A stretch of DNA of 57,398 bases from Shewanella sp. OPT22 (GTDB lineage Bacteria > Pseudomonadota > Gammaproteobacteria > Enterobacterales > Shewanellaceae): the NCBI RefSeq assembly GCF_004168585.1, contig NZ_PGVH01000006.1, positions 67,667-125,064 of the forward strand, read 5' to 3'. The first letter of the stretch is position 1, and the number at the start of each line of letters is the position of its first letter. The notes beneath the pieces are model-generated. The model did no database searches and was not told the DNA's origin. It saw only the letters and a list, made by a program, of their open reading frames with translations. A program made the position numbers and the translations under genes. This document shows, in pieces, positions 1 through 8,317 of this stretch.

Positions 1-416
1 TCGCACAAATCTTAATTGAGTTTGGGTTGGCGACTGGCAGCGTTGAAAGCTTAGTTGAGCAAGGCATTACTGGTGTGTTCTTCCCGCATGGATTAGGGCA
101 CATGCTTGGTTTACAAGTGCATGATGTTGCTGGCTTTAGCCATGATGAAAAAGGCACTCATATTGCGTCACCTGCCGCACATCCATTTTTGCGTTGCACC
201 CGAACGTTAGCTGAGCGCCAAGTACTGACCATTGAACCTGGGTTATACATCATTGATTCATTGCTAGACGGCCTTAAGCAAGATAAGAGAAACCAACAAA
301 TCAATTGGGATACGGTCGCAGAGTATCGCCCATTTGGTGGTATCCGTATCGAAGATAATGTGATCATTACTGCTGATGGCAGTGAAAATATCACGCGTGA
401 CTTCGGGTTAAATTAA
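1..416 (+). CDS. pepQ: Xaa-Pro dipeptidase PepQ, 3' part
   Basis: C-terminal part of a cytosolic metallodipeptidase that releases the residue before proline from Xaa-Pro dipeptides. The frame is already open at base 3, so the gene starts outside the window; a TTG at base 27 is internal. The visible part has the pita-bread (M24) metal motifs: [14 protein letters not shown] with a metal-binding His, TIEPGLY with a metal-binding Glu, and RIEDN with the last Glu ligand near the end. It is followed 5 bases later by yigZ, as in many gammaproteobacteria (pepQ-yigZ-trkH). Family assignment is firm; the N-terminal half cannot be judged. Confidence 0.93.
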   Translation, partial: AQILIEFGLATGSVESLVEQGITGVFFPHGLGHMLGLQVHDVAGFSHDEKGTHIASPAAHPFLRCTRTLAERQVLTIEPGLYIIDSLLDGLKQDKRNQQINWDTVAEYRPFGGIRIEDNVIITADGSENITRDFGLN

Positions 417-421
417 TTGAC

Positions 422-1039
422 ATGAATGGCGACAGTTTCGATGTAATTGCTGAGACTTTTACGATTGAAGAAGAAATAAAAAAGAGCCGTTTTATTACGG
501 TTCTTTTTCCTTGTTCATCAGAAAAAGACTTGAAGTTAGCACTTACAAACTTAAAAGTGGGGTATCCTGATGCGCGGCATTATTGCTGGGCCTATGTAGC
601 TGCAGAACCAGGAAACTTATTTAAATGTGGCTCAACCGATGATGGTGAGCCGTCTGGCAGTGCAGGACGACCAATGCTATCGGTGTTGCAAGGTTCAAGC
701 ATTGGTGAAATTGGTGTGGTGGTTATTCGCTATTTTGGTGGCACTAAGTTGGGTGTCGGTGGTTTAGTTCGTGCTTATACCGCAGGAATAAAACGAGCGT
801 TACCGCAACTGAGTATCAGAATAAAACAACTGAGAGACAGCACCAGTTTGGTATGTGATTATCAGCAACTGCCGGATTTAGAATATTTACTGTCCAAATA
901 TGATTGCTTAATTGAAAACAAAACCTTTGCTGCACAAGTCGAACTGTCGATTGCCGTGCCTATCTCGAAAAAGGCGGAATTGATCCAATCGATTTCAACC
1001 TTAACTCAAGGTCAACTTCTACTCCAATTTGTGAAATAA
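422..1039 (+). CDS. yigZ: YigZ/IMPACT family protein
   Basis: Protein of 205 residues of the YigZ/IMPACT (UPF0029) family. The N-terminal domain holds the family signatures CGSTDDGEPSGSAGRP (about residues 71-86) and VVIRYFGGTKLGVGGLVRAY (about 100-119); the C-terminal part is the ferredoxin-like second domain. Length matches E. coli YigZ. The family is linked to translation control in eukaryotes (IMPACT), but the bacterial role is not settled. It starts 5 bases after pepQ and is probably cotranscribed with it. Family firm, function open. Confidence 0.9.
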   Translation: MNGDSFDVIAETFTIEEEIKKSRFITVLFPCSSEKDLKLALTNLKVGYPDARHYCWAYVAAEPGNLFKCGSTDDGEPSGSAGRPMLSVLQGSSIGEIGVVVIRYFGGTKLGVGGLVRAYTAGIKRALPQLSIRIKQLRDSTSLVCDYQQLPDLEYLLSKYDCLIENKTFAAQVELSIAVPISKKAELIQSISTLTQGQLLLQFVK

Positions 1040-1297
1040 TTGATATCAATGCTCAATAGAAAGATCATCATTAAGGACTACAAACCTTATAAGTTGTGTC
1101 TAAAAGCTTTTATCGTTGCGCAGTGAGATTTTGTATTATGCCCAATAGTCCTTTAATCTTATCTCTTGCTTTAAAAACTTTTATTTTCCGCTGAATGATA
1201 ACTCTCTAGCGAGTGTTGATATAATGAACGGCTTTAAGTTTTTGTTACATCAGTAACAAAATGAAAACCTCACTCAAAGGAATGCAAACCAGCGCTT
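1040..1297 (+). other. intergenic region upstream of trkH
   Basis: Non-coding stretch of 258 bases. A candidate -10 box TATAAT lies at 1220-1225 without a convincing -35. A 9-bp perfect hairpin with loop ATCA follows at 1240-1261. No ORF or RNA gene is recognised here. Confidence 0.5.
1240..1261 (+). repeat. 9-bp hairpin in the trkH leader
   Basis: Perfect inverted repeat, arms 1240-1248 (TTTTGTTAC) and 1253-1261, loop of 4 bases, about 15 bases after a TATAAT at 1220-1225 and 36 bases before the trkH start. If that -10 is used, the hairpin sits at the 5' end of the trkH mRNA. It has no U-tract, so it is not a standard terminator. Confidence 0.45.
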
Positions 1298-2755
1298 ATG
1301 CAATACCGAACAATTATAAGAATAACAGGCCTGTTGATGGGACTGTTTTCGATGACCATGTTGCCGCCAGCTCTTGTTGCTGTGATCTATAAAGACGGCG
1401 AAGGTATTGCGTTTATACAAGCATTTGTCGTGAGTTTACTTCTTGGTTTCACTCTTTGGTATCCCAACCGAGACAAAAAAGCAGAATTAAGAACCCGAGA
1501 AGGCTTCTTAATCGTGGTGTTATTTTGGACCGTACTGGGCTCTATTGGTGCGCTGCCGTTTATCTTTGCTGATAACCCAAATTTAAGCTGGACTGATAGC
1601 TTTTTTGAATCATTTTCGGCACTGACTACTACAGGGGCAACGGTCATAACTGGCCTTGACCACTTACCCAAAGCGATTTTATTTTATCGGCATTTATTAC
1701 AATGGCTAGGCGGTATGGGGATCATTGTGCTTGCGGTCGCCATTCTTCCCGTGCTTGGCATTGGTGGCATGCAGTTATATCGGGCGGAAATCCCAGGCCC
1801 GGTAAAAGACAGTAAGATGACCCCCAGGATTGCAGAGACAGCCAAAGTGTTGTGGTTTATCTATTTATTCTTAACGCTGTCATGTGCAGGTGCGTTTTGG
1901 ATGGCGGGAATGACGGTATTTGATGCCATTTGTCATTCTTTTTCTACCATTGCTATTGGCGGATTTTCAACTCATGACGCTAGCATGGGCTATTTTGATA
2001 GTCCTGCTATTAATATGATTACCGTGATATTTTTGCTGATATCAGCAATTAACTTTAGTCTGCATTTTGCTGCATTTTCTAATCGGGGCTTTAATTTAAA
2101 GGTCTATGTCAAAGACGCTGAATTTAAGGTGTTATTGGCAGTACAACTCATTTTAACGGCTATCTGTTTTATTACTCTGTATCACTCAGGCATTTACGAT
2201 TCTGCAGAGGACACGTTAGATCATTCATTATTTCAAGCTGTGTCTGTGTCTACAACTGCAGGTTTTGGTACTGAAAGCTTTCACAGTTGGCCATTGTTTT
2301 TGCCTATGTTGCTGATATTTTCTAGTTTCATTGGGGGTTGTGGTGGTTCAACTGCTGGTGGGATCAAAGTGATACGGGTGATTTTATTGGTATTACAAGG
2401 TTCTCGTGAGATGAAGCGTCTTGTGCATCCACGAGCGATTTTTACCATTAAAATGGGTGATTCAGTATTACCCAATCGGGTCATTGATGCGGTCTGGGGC
2501 TTCTTCTCAGCTTATGCGCTGGTCTTTTTAATCGCCATGTTATCGTTGCTGGCATTAGGGTTAGATGACATAACCGCATTCAGTGCAACTGCAGCGTGTT
2601 TAAATAATTTAGGCCCCGCTCTCGGTGAAGCTGCGGCGAATTACGCTACACTAGGTGACGGTGCGAAATGGGTGTTGCTGATCACCATGTTATTTGGACG
2701 ATTAGAAGTGTTTACCTTGTTAGTACTATTTACACCAACATTTTGGAAGAATTAG
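1298..2755 (+). CDS. trkH: Trk potassium uptake channel subunit TrkH
   Basis: Inner-membrane pore subunit of the Trk potassium uptake system, which works with the cytosolic regulator TrkA (not in this window). The 485 residues are those expected for TrkH. The four pore-loop selectivity signatures are visible in order: TTTGATVITG near residue 110, IAIGGFSTHD near 220, STTAGFGTES near 320 and CLNNLGPAL near 435, with many hydrophobic membrane segments between. The start MQYRTIIRITG aligns with known TrkH N-termini; an AAGGA lies about 15 bases upstream, a wide spacing. hemG follows by 22 bases. Confidence 0.95.
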   Translation: MQYRTIIRITGLLMGLFSMTMLPPALVAVIYKDGEGIAFIQAFVVSLLLGFTLWYPNRDKKAELRTREGFLIVVLFWTVLGSIGALPFIFADNPNLSWTDSFFESFSALTTTGATVITGLDHLPKAILFYRHLLQWLGGMGIIVLAVAILPVLGIGGMQLYRAEIPGPVKDSKMTPRIAETAKVLWFIYLFLTLSCAGAFWMAGMTVFDAICHSFSTIAIGGFSTHDASMGYFDSPAINMITVIFLLISAINFSLHFAAFSNRGFNLKVYVKDAEFKVLLAVQLILTAICFITLYHSGIYDSAEDTLDHSLFQAVSVSTTAGFGTESFHSWPLFLPMLLIFSSFIGGCGGSTAGGIKVIRVILLVLQGSREMKRLVHPRAIFTIKMGDSVLPNRVIDAVWGFFSAYALVFLIAMLSLLALGLDDITAFSATAACLNNLGPALGEAAANYATLGDGAKWVLLITMLFGRLEVFTLLVLFTPTFWKN

Positions 2756-2777
2756 AGCGCTTGTATTAGGAGCCAGC

Positions 2778-3302
2778 ATGCAAAAGATCTTGATTATTTA
2801 TTCTACCGTTGATGGTCAGACTAAGACTATATGTGAGCGTATGCGCACAGCGATGTCTGTTGAGGCGGAAGTAGAATTGGTCGAGCTGGATAACGTTGAC
2901 AGTAAGCTTCTCGATCAAGCTGATAAAGTATTGGTTGGTGCAAGCATTCGTTATGGTAAACATCGCCCAGAACTATTAGCGTTTGCTGAACAATATCAGC
3001 CAGTGTTAGACGAAAAACAAAATGGTTTTTTTACGGTTAATGTTGTGGCCAGAAAACCTGAAAAAAATACTCCAGAAACGAATCCTTACATGAAAAAATT
3101 TCTGTTGTTATCACCTTGGCAACCTAAAGTGAAAGGTGTGTTTGCTGGTAAGATTAATTACCCACAATACGGTTTTTTCGATAAGACTATGATTCGTTTT
3201 ATTATGTGGTTAACAAAAGGTCCAACGGATACCAGTGGTTGTTTCGAATTTACCAACTGGGATCACGTTGAACGTTTTGCTCGAGAATTTGCTAATTCTT
3301 AG
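2778..3302 (+). CDS. hemG: Menaquinone-dependent protoporphyrinogen IX dehydrogenase HemG
   Basis: Flavodoxin-fold enzyme that oxidises protoporphyrinogen IX to protoporphyrin IX in heme synthesis and passes electrons to quinone at the inner membrane. The N-terminal FMN phosphate loop reads IIYSTVDGQTKTICERM, and the family segment around FFDKTMIRFIMWLTKGPTD is present. Length 174 is typical. A strong AGGAG sits 10 bases before the ATG. The trkH-hemG pairing is common in Shewanella and Vibrio. The 3' end overlaps the convergent broken carboxypeptidase gene by 11 bases. Confidence 0.94.
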   Translation: MQKILIIYSTVDGQTKTICERMRTAMSVEAEVELVELDNVDSKLLDQADKVLVGASIRYGKHRPELLAFAEQYQPVLDEKQNGFFTVNVVARKPEKNTPETNPYMKKFLLLSPWQPKVKGVFAGKINYPQYGFFDKTMIRFIMWLTKGPTDTSGCFEFTNWDHVERFAREFANS

Positions 3303-4743
3303 TTTGCTCTTCTGTTGGTCTGTTAAGCTCAAGCGGTAAGCGTGAAGTTGGCCCTTTTAGTAATGAATTGGCCTTAAATGTTACGTTCGGCTGATTATAT
3401 TTAATGAGGCTTTTCATTAGAGCTACCCCTAAATTTCGAAGCCTGTCCGGCGTAACATACCCTTGTTGGTAACCTGCTTTTTCATAGGTCGTTTCCATGG
3501 TAACGGCCATCACTTTGTCACCAAAATTAGCCCACCACCAAGATTCGGGATAGGTATTCGTCACAAAGCTGCGACCACCTTGATCTGGCGTGGCTTCAAT
3601 TAACGGCTCACCTTGTTCATTTTTATAGTTGTCCCGCACGCCATTGATAAAGCGAATGGTGTTATTCCATAACTGAGCTTCATTGGTACTGTAACCTAAA
3701 GATTCCGGACCGAAGTGAGGGAAGAAAAACGCTTGTCTATCTGCATCGCTTTGAGTGGAATGAAGGTTCAATGCCATGATAAAAGGGGAGTCAGATTTGC
3801 TTAACTTGAACATCTCACGACTGAGAATTTGGTTTTCGAGTGGAGAATCTTGAGATAACACGGCTGAATTAGAGCTACTTCTTACCCAAGCATTTTCTAA
3901 ATTTTGGCTTAGGCTATTAGTTCGATAATTACCGTCGTAAACCCCATCTGGGTTATGAATGGGGACGATATTAAAAATGAAATGAGATAAGGCGTAATCT
4001 GCATCCTCAGTATCATCGCTTAATAACCAATTAATCAGACCTTCTACGACAAATGAACTTCCGGTCTCTGCCGGATGGCTTCTTGCTTGTATCCAAATTC
4101 GCTTTTTGCCGCTGTTCACATTGGGATCCGTAATGGTGACCATATCGATTGGAAAATGGTGTACAGAGGATTTTCCTAAGGTTTCTCGTTTGATATAGCC
4201 TTGGTCAAATTTATCCTGATGTTCAGATTCTAGATTTTGATAGTAATCATTAAAGTCTTGTTGAGTATAAGGGTAGAAGCGGGCTATGTAGACATTACTC
4301 TTATCATACTTAGCCTCAATCGAGATGTGTTGTTGCTGTTGGCCGTTTCCTAGGTCAACGGTTGACGACGTTACTTGGTTTTCATCAAATCGCTGCCATT
4401 GTTTTTTATCATAGGAATAGACTGGCGTATATGAGTTGGTCCAACCTGGCGTTTCAGCCGAAAAAGTATCATCGACAGTTAATGTGAAACCTTGATGATG
4501 CTTGATGTTATTCAGTTTAACGTACTACCAGTTTCTCCAAAGTGGAAATACATCCAGCATGGCGTTGTGATTGTCATTATCAAGCTGAATATTGGCTTGT
4601 TTATTGGAAATTTTGGCAACATCAGGCTTACCAATATTAGCCGAAGCAAAGTCATCTGACATGGTTGTGTTTTTATCAAAGTGGCAAGCGGATATCAAAA
4701 AGCAACTGAGTAAGCTCAGTGTCATTAGGCGTAATAAGGTCAT
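3292..4743 (-). pseudogene. M14-family zinc carboxypeptidase lipoprotein, interrupted by one in-frame TAG
   Basis: One frame is open from 4794 down to 3292 except for a single TAG at 4525-4527. I read the codons across 4524-4144 and found no other stop. The preferred start is the ATG at 4741-4743, giving a lipoprotein signal with lipobox ISAC. After the TAG come a beta-sandwich region (around 4500-4150), then the M14 zinc site HPAETGSSF (first His and Glu ligands), NLHSTQSD (third ligand His) and VTMETTYE (catalytic Glu), as in cytosolic-carboxypeptidase-like members. An M14 enzyme cleaves C-terminal residues. The stop falls after about 72 residues, before any catalytic part, so no active enzyme is expected without readthrough. 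It may be a young pseudogene or a base error. Confidence 0.8.
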
Positions 4744-4946
4744 AGCACTGTTCACGGTTATTTTTATCACCCACACCATAAATTGAAGGCTCAATGTGTC
4801 GAGGAATAATCACTGTGATGTCAGGCAAGATTCAGCAGAAACATGATAATTCATTCAATGGCTGAATATCTGATCTCGGTCTATTCTTGATAAGAGGTTT
4901 AGAAGAATGTGTTGCTGCGAAGTTTACCCCTGTGATTTCAAGGAGT

Positions 4947-4962
4947 TCAGGTGATCACCTGA
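4947..4962. promoter_or_regulatory. 16-bp perfect palindrome upstream of sctR
   Basis: TCAGGTGATCACCTGA is a perfect 16-bp palindrome 60 bases before the sctR start, in the divergent gap between the carboxypeptidase pseudogene and the secretion genes. A symmetric site without a loop suits a dimeric regulator better than an RNA hairpin. The regulator is unknown; no regulator gene is adjacent. Confidence 0.5.
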
Positions 4963-5021
4963 TTGAGACATATGAAAGCTTAGCGCTACCCTGAAGATTG
5001 ATAACAAAACAGGAAGTTCCA

Positions 5022-5672
5022 ATGAACTTACTTGACCATCCCGTTCATTTGATTATTGTGTTATTTGCACTCTCATTATTGCCATTGTTTGCAATAATGG
5101 GCACATCGTTTTTAAAAATATCAATTGTGCTGTCAATGCTTCGTACGGCGCTTGGGGTGCAACAAATTCCCCCCAATATGGCTATTTACGGGCTTTCGAT
5201 GATATTGACGATGTTTATCATGGCGCCGATAGGTCAAGAGATCTATAGCAGTGTTCAGAAGAATCCTATCTCACTCGATTCACCGACGATTTTACAACAA
5301 CTCGATAAGCAAGCTGGGGATCCGTACCGCGTGTTTTTAAAGAAGCACAGCCATATTACTCAGCTGAATTATTTCGCCAAAATTGGTCATAAATTATGGC
5401 CAGATCAATACCATGAAAACCTCAATGAGGACTCTCTGATTGTACTCATACCAGCCTTTACGATGAGCCAACTTATTGAGGCATTTAAAATTGGATTACT
5501 ATTGTATTTGCCGTTTGTAGCCATTGATATCATTGTGTCTAACATCCTTTTGGCAATGGGGATGATGATGGTGTCACCAATGACGATTGCTCTGCCGTTT
5601 AAGATTTTGATCTTTATTATGATGGGCGGCTGGCAAAAACTCATTGCTCAATTAATGTTGTCCTACACATGA
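5022..5672 (+). CDS. sctR: Type III secretion export gate protein SctR
   Basis: Inner-membrane subunit of the SctRST export gate of a type III secretion system (FliP/SpaP/EscR family), which forms the entry pore for substrates. The family segments ALSLLPLFAIMGTSFLKISI and SMLRTALGVQQIPPN are near the N-terminus, and the C-terminal half has the hydrophobic hairpins with IDIIVSNILLAMGMMMVSP. The chosen start is ATG 5022 with AGGAAG at 5011-5016; a TTG at 4998 is possible but has no such site. There is no cleavable signal peptide of the flagellar FliP type. Its stop overlaps the sctS start (ATGA). No flagellar or other secretion genes are nearby. Confidence 0.92.
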   Translation: MNLLDHPVHLIIVLFALSLLPLFAIMGTSFLKISIVLSMLRTALGVQQIPPNMAIYGLSMILTMFIMAPIGQEIYSSVQKNPISLDSPTILQQLDKQAGDPYRVFLKKHSHITQLNYFAKIGHKLWPDQYHENLNEDSLIVLIPAFTMSQLIEAFKIGLLLYLPFVAIDIIVSNILLAMGMMMVSPMTIALPFKILIFIMMGGWQKLIAQLMLSYT

Positions 5673-5938
5673 ACCAAAGTGACTTAATACATCTTACGTC
5701 CGAGCTATTGTGGATCACGCTATTATTGTCGATGCCAACCGTATTAGTGGCGTCCATACTCGGCATTTTAGTAAGTTTGGTCCAAGCGTTAACTCAGATT
5801 CAAGACCAAACTTTACAGTTCCTCATAAAGTTAGTGGGAGTAAGTGTTGTTATGGCCATGACCTATGATTGGATGGGTGTTGCTATGCTCAATTATGCTA
5901 ATGAAACTTTTAATTTAATTAGCCGAGTTGGAGGCTAA
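5669..5938 (+). CDS. sctS: Type III secretion export gate protein SctS
   Basis: Small membrane protein of 89 residues of the FliQ/SpaQ/EscS family, two transmembrane helices joined by the conserved GILVSLVQALTQIQDQTL segment. It assembles around SctR in the export gate. It overlaps sctR by 4 bases (ATGA), a sign of translational coupling, and is followed by sctT after 2 bases. Length and motif fit the family fully. Confidence 0.93.
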   Translation: MNQSDLIHLTSELLWITLLLSMPTVLVASILGILVSLVQALTQIQDQTLQFLIKLVGVSVVMAMTYDWMGVAMLNYANETFNLISRVGG

Positions 5939-5940
5939 AT

Positions 5941-6747
5941 TTGGACACGGTTTTATATAAAGCACTAGTTGAATATATGCCGGTTTTATCTCTCGCCATG
6001 ATGCGTCCATTAGGGCTGATGTTGCTATTGCCGATATTTAAAAGCGGTTCACTCAACGTGTCTTTAGTTCGCAATGGTTTCATTATCTTATTTGCAATCC
6101 CTACTGTTCCAAGCTTAATGCATATGGAGTCTTATTTACTTGAAGCTTCATATTTGGAGCTTACAGCACTTTATATGCGGGAGTTTGTGATAGGTCTAAC
6201 GCTTGGCTTTTGTGCGGCAGTCCCCTTTTGGGCGATTGATATGTCAGGGTTCTTGATTGATACCATGCGTGGCTCATCACTTTCAAGCGTATTGAATCCA
6301 CTTTTCGGTTTTGAATCTTCGGTCTATGGAGTGTTATTTGCACAAGTTTTGAGTGTCCTTTTTTTAGCTACTGGAGGAATGAATTTTTTATTAACGGCAA
6401 TGTATGAATCTTACGTATCTTTGCCGCCAGGAGTGGGGCTTGATCTTGCTAATAACAAGCTATTAGTCGACTTTATCAACCAAGAGTGGCGACTGATGAA
6501 CGCACTCTTTATGGGCTTCGCTATGCCAGGCATGGTGATCATGTTGTTGACAGATACGGCTTTTGGTTTGGTAAACCGTTCAGCGCAACAACTTAATGTG
6601 TTCTTTCTTTCAATGCCTGTAAAAAGTGTACTCGTGATTTTGGTTATGATTTACAGCATAAACTTTGCATTTCATGATTATCTCGAGCGGACCAATAATG
6701 CCGAAAGTCACTTCAAAGTACTTTTCCACCTAATGGGAGGGAAATAA
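5941..6747 (+). CDS. sctT: Type III secretion export gate protein SctT
   Basis: Polytopic membrane protein of 268 residues, FliR/SpaR/EscT family, the third part of the export gate. Typical segments are LAMMRPLGLMLLLPIFKSG near the N-terminus, FVIGLTLGFCAAVPFWAIDM in the middle and FGLVNRSAQQLNVFFLSMPV near residue 220. The start codon is TTG at 5941, with GGAGG 9 bases upstream. It sits 2 bases after sctS and 11 before sctU, so the four genes form one transcription unit. Confidence 0.92.
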   Translation: MDTVLYKALVEYMPVLSLAMMRPLGLMLLLPIFKSGSLNVSLVRNGFIILFAIPTVPSLMHMESYLLEASYLELTALYMREFVIGLTLGFCAAVPFWAIDMSGFLIDTMRGSSLSSVLNPLFGFESSVYGVLFAQVLSVLFLATGGMNFLLTAMYESYVSLPPGVGLDLANNKLLVDFINQEWRLMNALFMGFAMPGMVIMLLTDTAFGLVNRSAQQLNVFFLSMPVKSVLVILVMIYSINFAFHDYLERTNNAESHFKVLFHLMGGK

Positions 6748-6758
6748 GGTGGAGTGCG

Positions 6759-7961
6759 ATGGCTGAAGGCGGCGGAGAAAAGACCGAAAAACCCACGGAG
6801 AAAAAACTCCGTGAAGCCAGAAATAAAGGACAAGTTGTTAGAAGTGATGAAATTGTCACTGGGTTAGAAATGGCTGCCATTCTTGCTTTTTTTCTGGCTC
6901 AAGGTCATGACTTCATGCAATCCAATATTGAGCTAATAGATTTAACTATTCGAGTCTCAAGTCTAGATTGGCGCAATGCCTCTCAGATCATTCACGAAGC
7001 ATTCATTGATTTGTTTTTGAAGTACATTGGTGGCTTAGGCTTATTGCTAACTTTTGTCATTGTTATAGGAAATGTGTTGCAAACGGGCCCTATGTGGGCG
7101 ACAGAAGCTGTGCAGCCAAAGTTCGACAAGCTCAATGTGGTTAACAACCTGAAACAACTGTTTTCAATGAAGAGTGTGTTTGAGCTAGCCAAGAACATTC
7201 TTAAAGTGTTTGTGCTTAGTCTGGTGTTTTATTACATTCTCGCCAAGTATGCTAATTCATTCCAGTATTTACCCATTTGTGATGAACAATGCGGCTTGAA
7301 AGTCATGATGACGCTGATTCTGTGGTTATGGGGGTGTTTTGTCGGTTGTTATCTTGTGTTCGGTGCGATTGACTATGCGTATCAGCGTCACTCAACGATG
7401 GAAGAGTTGAAAATGACAAAACAAGAAACTAAACAAGAGGCCAAGGACACCGAAGGTAACCCTGAGATCAAACAAAAGCGTCGTGAAACTGCACGCGAAA
7501 TTGCTTCAGGTAGTTTGGCGAATAATGTAAAAAAATCGAGTGCAGTGGTTCGAAACCCCAACCATATTGCCGTTTGTTTATTTTATGATGCTCAAGACTC
7601 TCCGATCCCTAAAGTACTAGAAAAAGCCAAAGATCATATGGCGTTACACATTGTGTCGATTGCAGAAAAAAATCAAATTCCAGTTGTCGAAAATGTCCCT
7701 CTGGCTCGAACTTTATATGCTGAAGTTGACAGTGGAGATTTTATTCCTGAAGAGCTATTTGAACCCGTCGCTGAATTGTTACGTTTTGTTATGGAGTTGG
7801 ATTACGACGAAGATGAATTAGAAGATGAGGACGACGAAGATGAAGATGAACAAGATGGCGAAGATTCGGAAGAGGATGTGATAGAAGGGGAGTTTGAAGA
7901 AAAACAAGAACTGGAAGATCCTGATACTGATGAAGATCTTCCCGATGATGTTACTGAGTAG
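6759..7961 (+). CDS. sctU: Type III secretion switch protein SctU, NPNH variant with acidic tail
   Basis: Export-gate switch protein of the FlhB/SpaS/EscU family, 400 residues against a usual 350 or so. The N-terminus [20 protein letters not shown], four membrane helices and a charged linker lead to the cytosolic domain. The autocleavage motif, normally NPTH, reads NPNH at residues 266-269 (codon AAC at 7560-7562). The rest of the domain, with [10 protein letters not shown] and [16 protein letters not shown], is most like the Inv/Mxi/Spa branch. From residue 348 the protein runs into a tail with 33 Asp or Glu in the last 50 residues, absent from the relatives I know. The stop overlaps convergent glpE by 11 bases. 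Confidence 0.92.
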   Translation: MAEGGGEKTEKPTEKKLREARNKGQVVRSDEIVTGLEMAAILAFFLAQGHDFMQSNIELIDLTIRVSSLDWRNASQIIHEAFIDLFLKYIGGLGLLLTFVIVIGNVLQTGPMWATEAVQPKFDKLNVVNNLKQLFSMKSVFELAKNILKVFVLSLVFYYILAKYANSFQYLPICDEQCGLKVMMTLILWLWGCFVGCYLVFGAIDYAYQRHSTMEELKMTKQETKQEAKDTEGNPEIKQKRRETAREIASGSLANNVKKSSAVVRNPNHIAVCLFYDAQDSPIPKVLEKAKDHMALHIVSIAEKNQIPVVENVPLARTLYAEVDSGDFIPEELFEPVAELLRFVMELDYDEDELEDEDDEDEDEQDGEDSEEDVIEGEFEEKQELEDPDTDEDLPDDVTE

Positions 7962-8259
7962 AACTTTGCGACCACGCTTCAAACCCACCGTCTAAGCTGT
8001 AAACGTCTTCAAAGCCTTGGCTTATTAAATACTCTGCCGCTGAAACAGAGCTGATCCCATGATAACAAACCACAACCGTTGTTGCGTCTAGGTCAGCCTC
8101 ACGCATAAAGTCAGCAATATTCTCATTGGTAAGGTGCTGAGAAGCATCAATATGGTTGGCTGCGTAGCTTTGTGGGTCGCGAATATCGACCACCTGAACC
8201 TTATCCTTGTCCGTAAGCGCTTTCAGTTGTTCGACATTGATATGTTTTACTTGTGACAT
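7951..8259 (-). CDS. glpE: Thiosulfate sulfurtransferase GlpE
   Basis: Single-domain rhodanese of 102 residues that moves sulfane sulfur from thiosulfate to cyanide or thioredoxin in vitro. The active loop CYHGISS puts the catalytic Cys at residue 65, the same position as in E. coli GlpE, and the C-terminal SLDGGFEAW is the family end motif. AAAGGA lies before the ATG. It lies 58 bases downstream of tdh on the same strand and may be read through from kbl-tdh. The usual partner glpG is not present. Confidence 0.92.
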   Translation of the reverse strand: MSQVKHINVEQLKALTDKDKVQVVDIRDPQSYAANHIDASQHLTNENIADFMREADLDATTVVVCYHGISSVSAAEYLISQGFEDVYSLDGGFEAWSQSSTQ

Positions 8260-8317
8260 CTGTTATTCCTTTAATGAGTAGAAATGACCTTACAGGCCAT
8301 TTCTACACTAATAGAGG

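Noticed and set aside
4525-4527. TAG as a recoded pyrrolysine or selenocysteine codon
   Set aside because: Selenocysteine uses TGA, and no pyl genes or special structure is seen. SelD in this window supports tRNA selenation, not recoding of TAG. A mutation or base error is simpler.
4592-4786. Plus-strand ORF of 64 codons opposite the carboxypeptidase start
   Set aside because: No ribosome site, no family features and fully inside the signal-peptide end of the opposite gene.
5022-7961. Flagellar FliP-FliQ-FliR-FlhB genes
   Set aside because: The four genes lie contiguous in R-S-T-U order with no flagellar genes around, there is no FliP-type signal peptide, and the SctU C-terminal domain matches the Spa/Esc type better.
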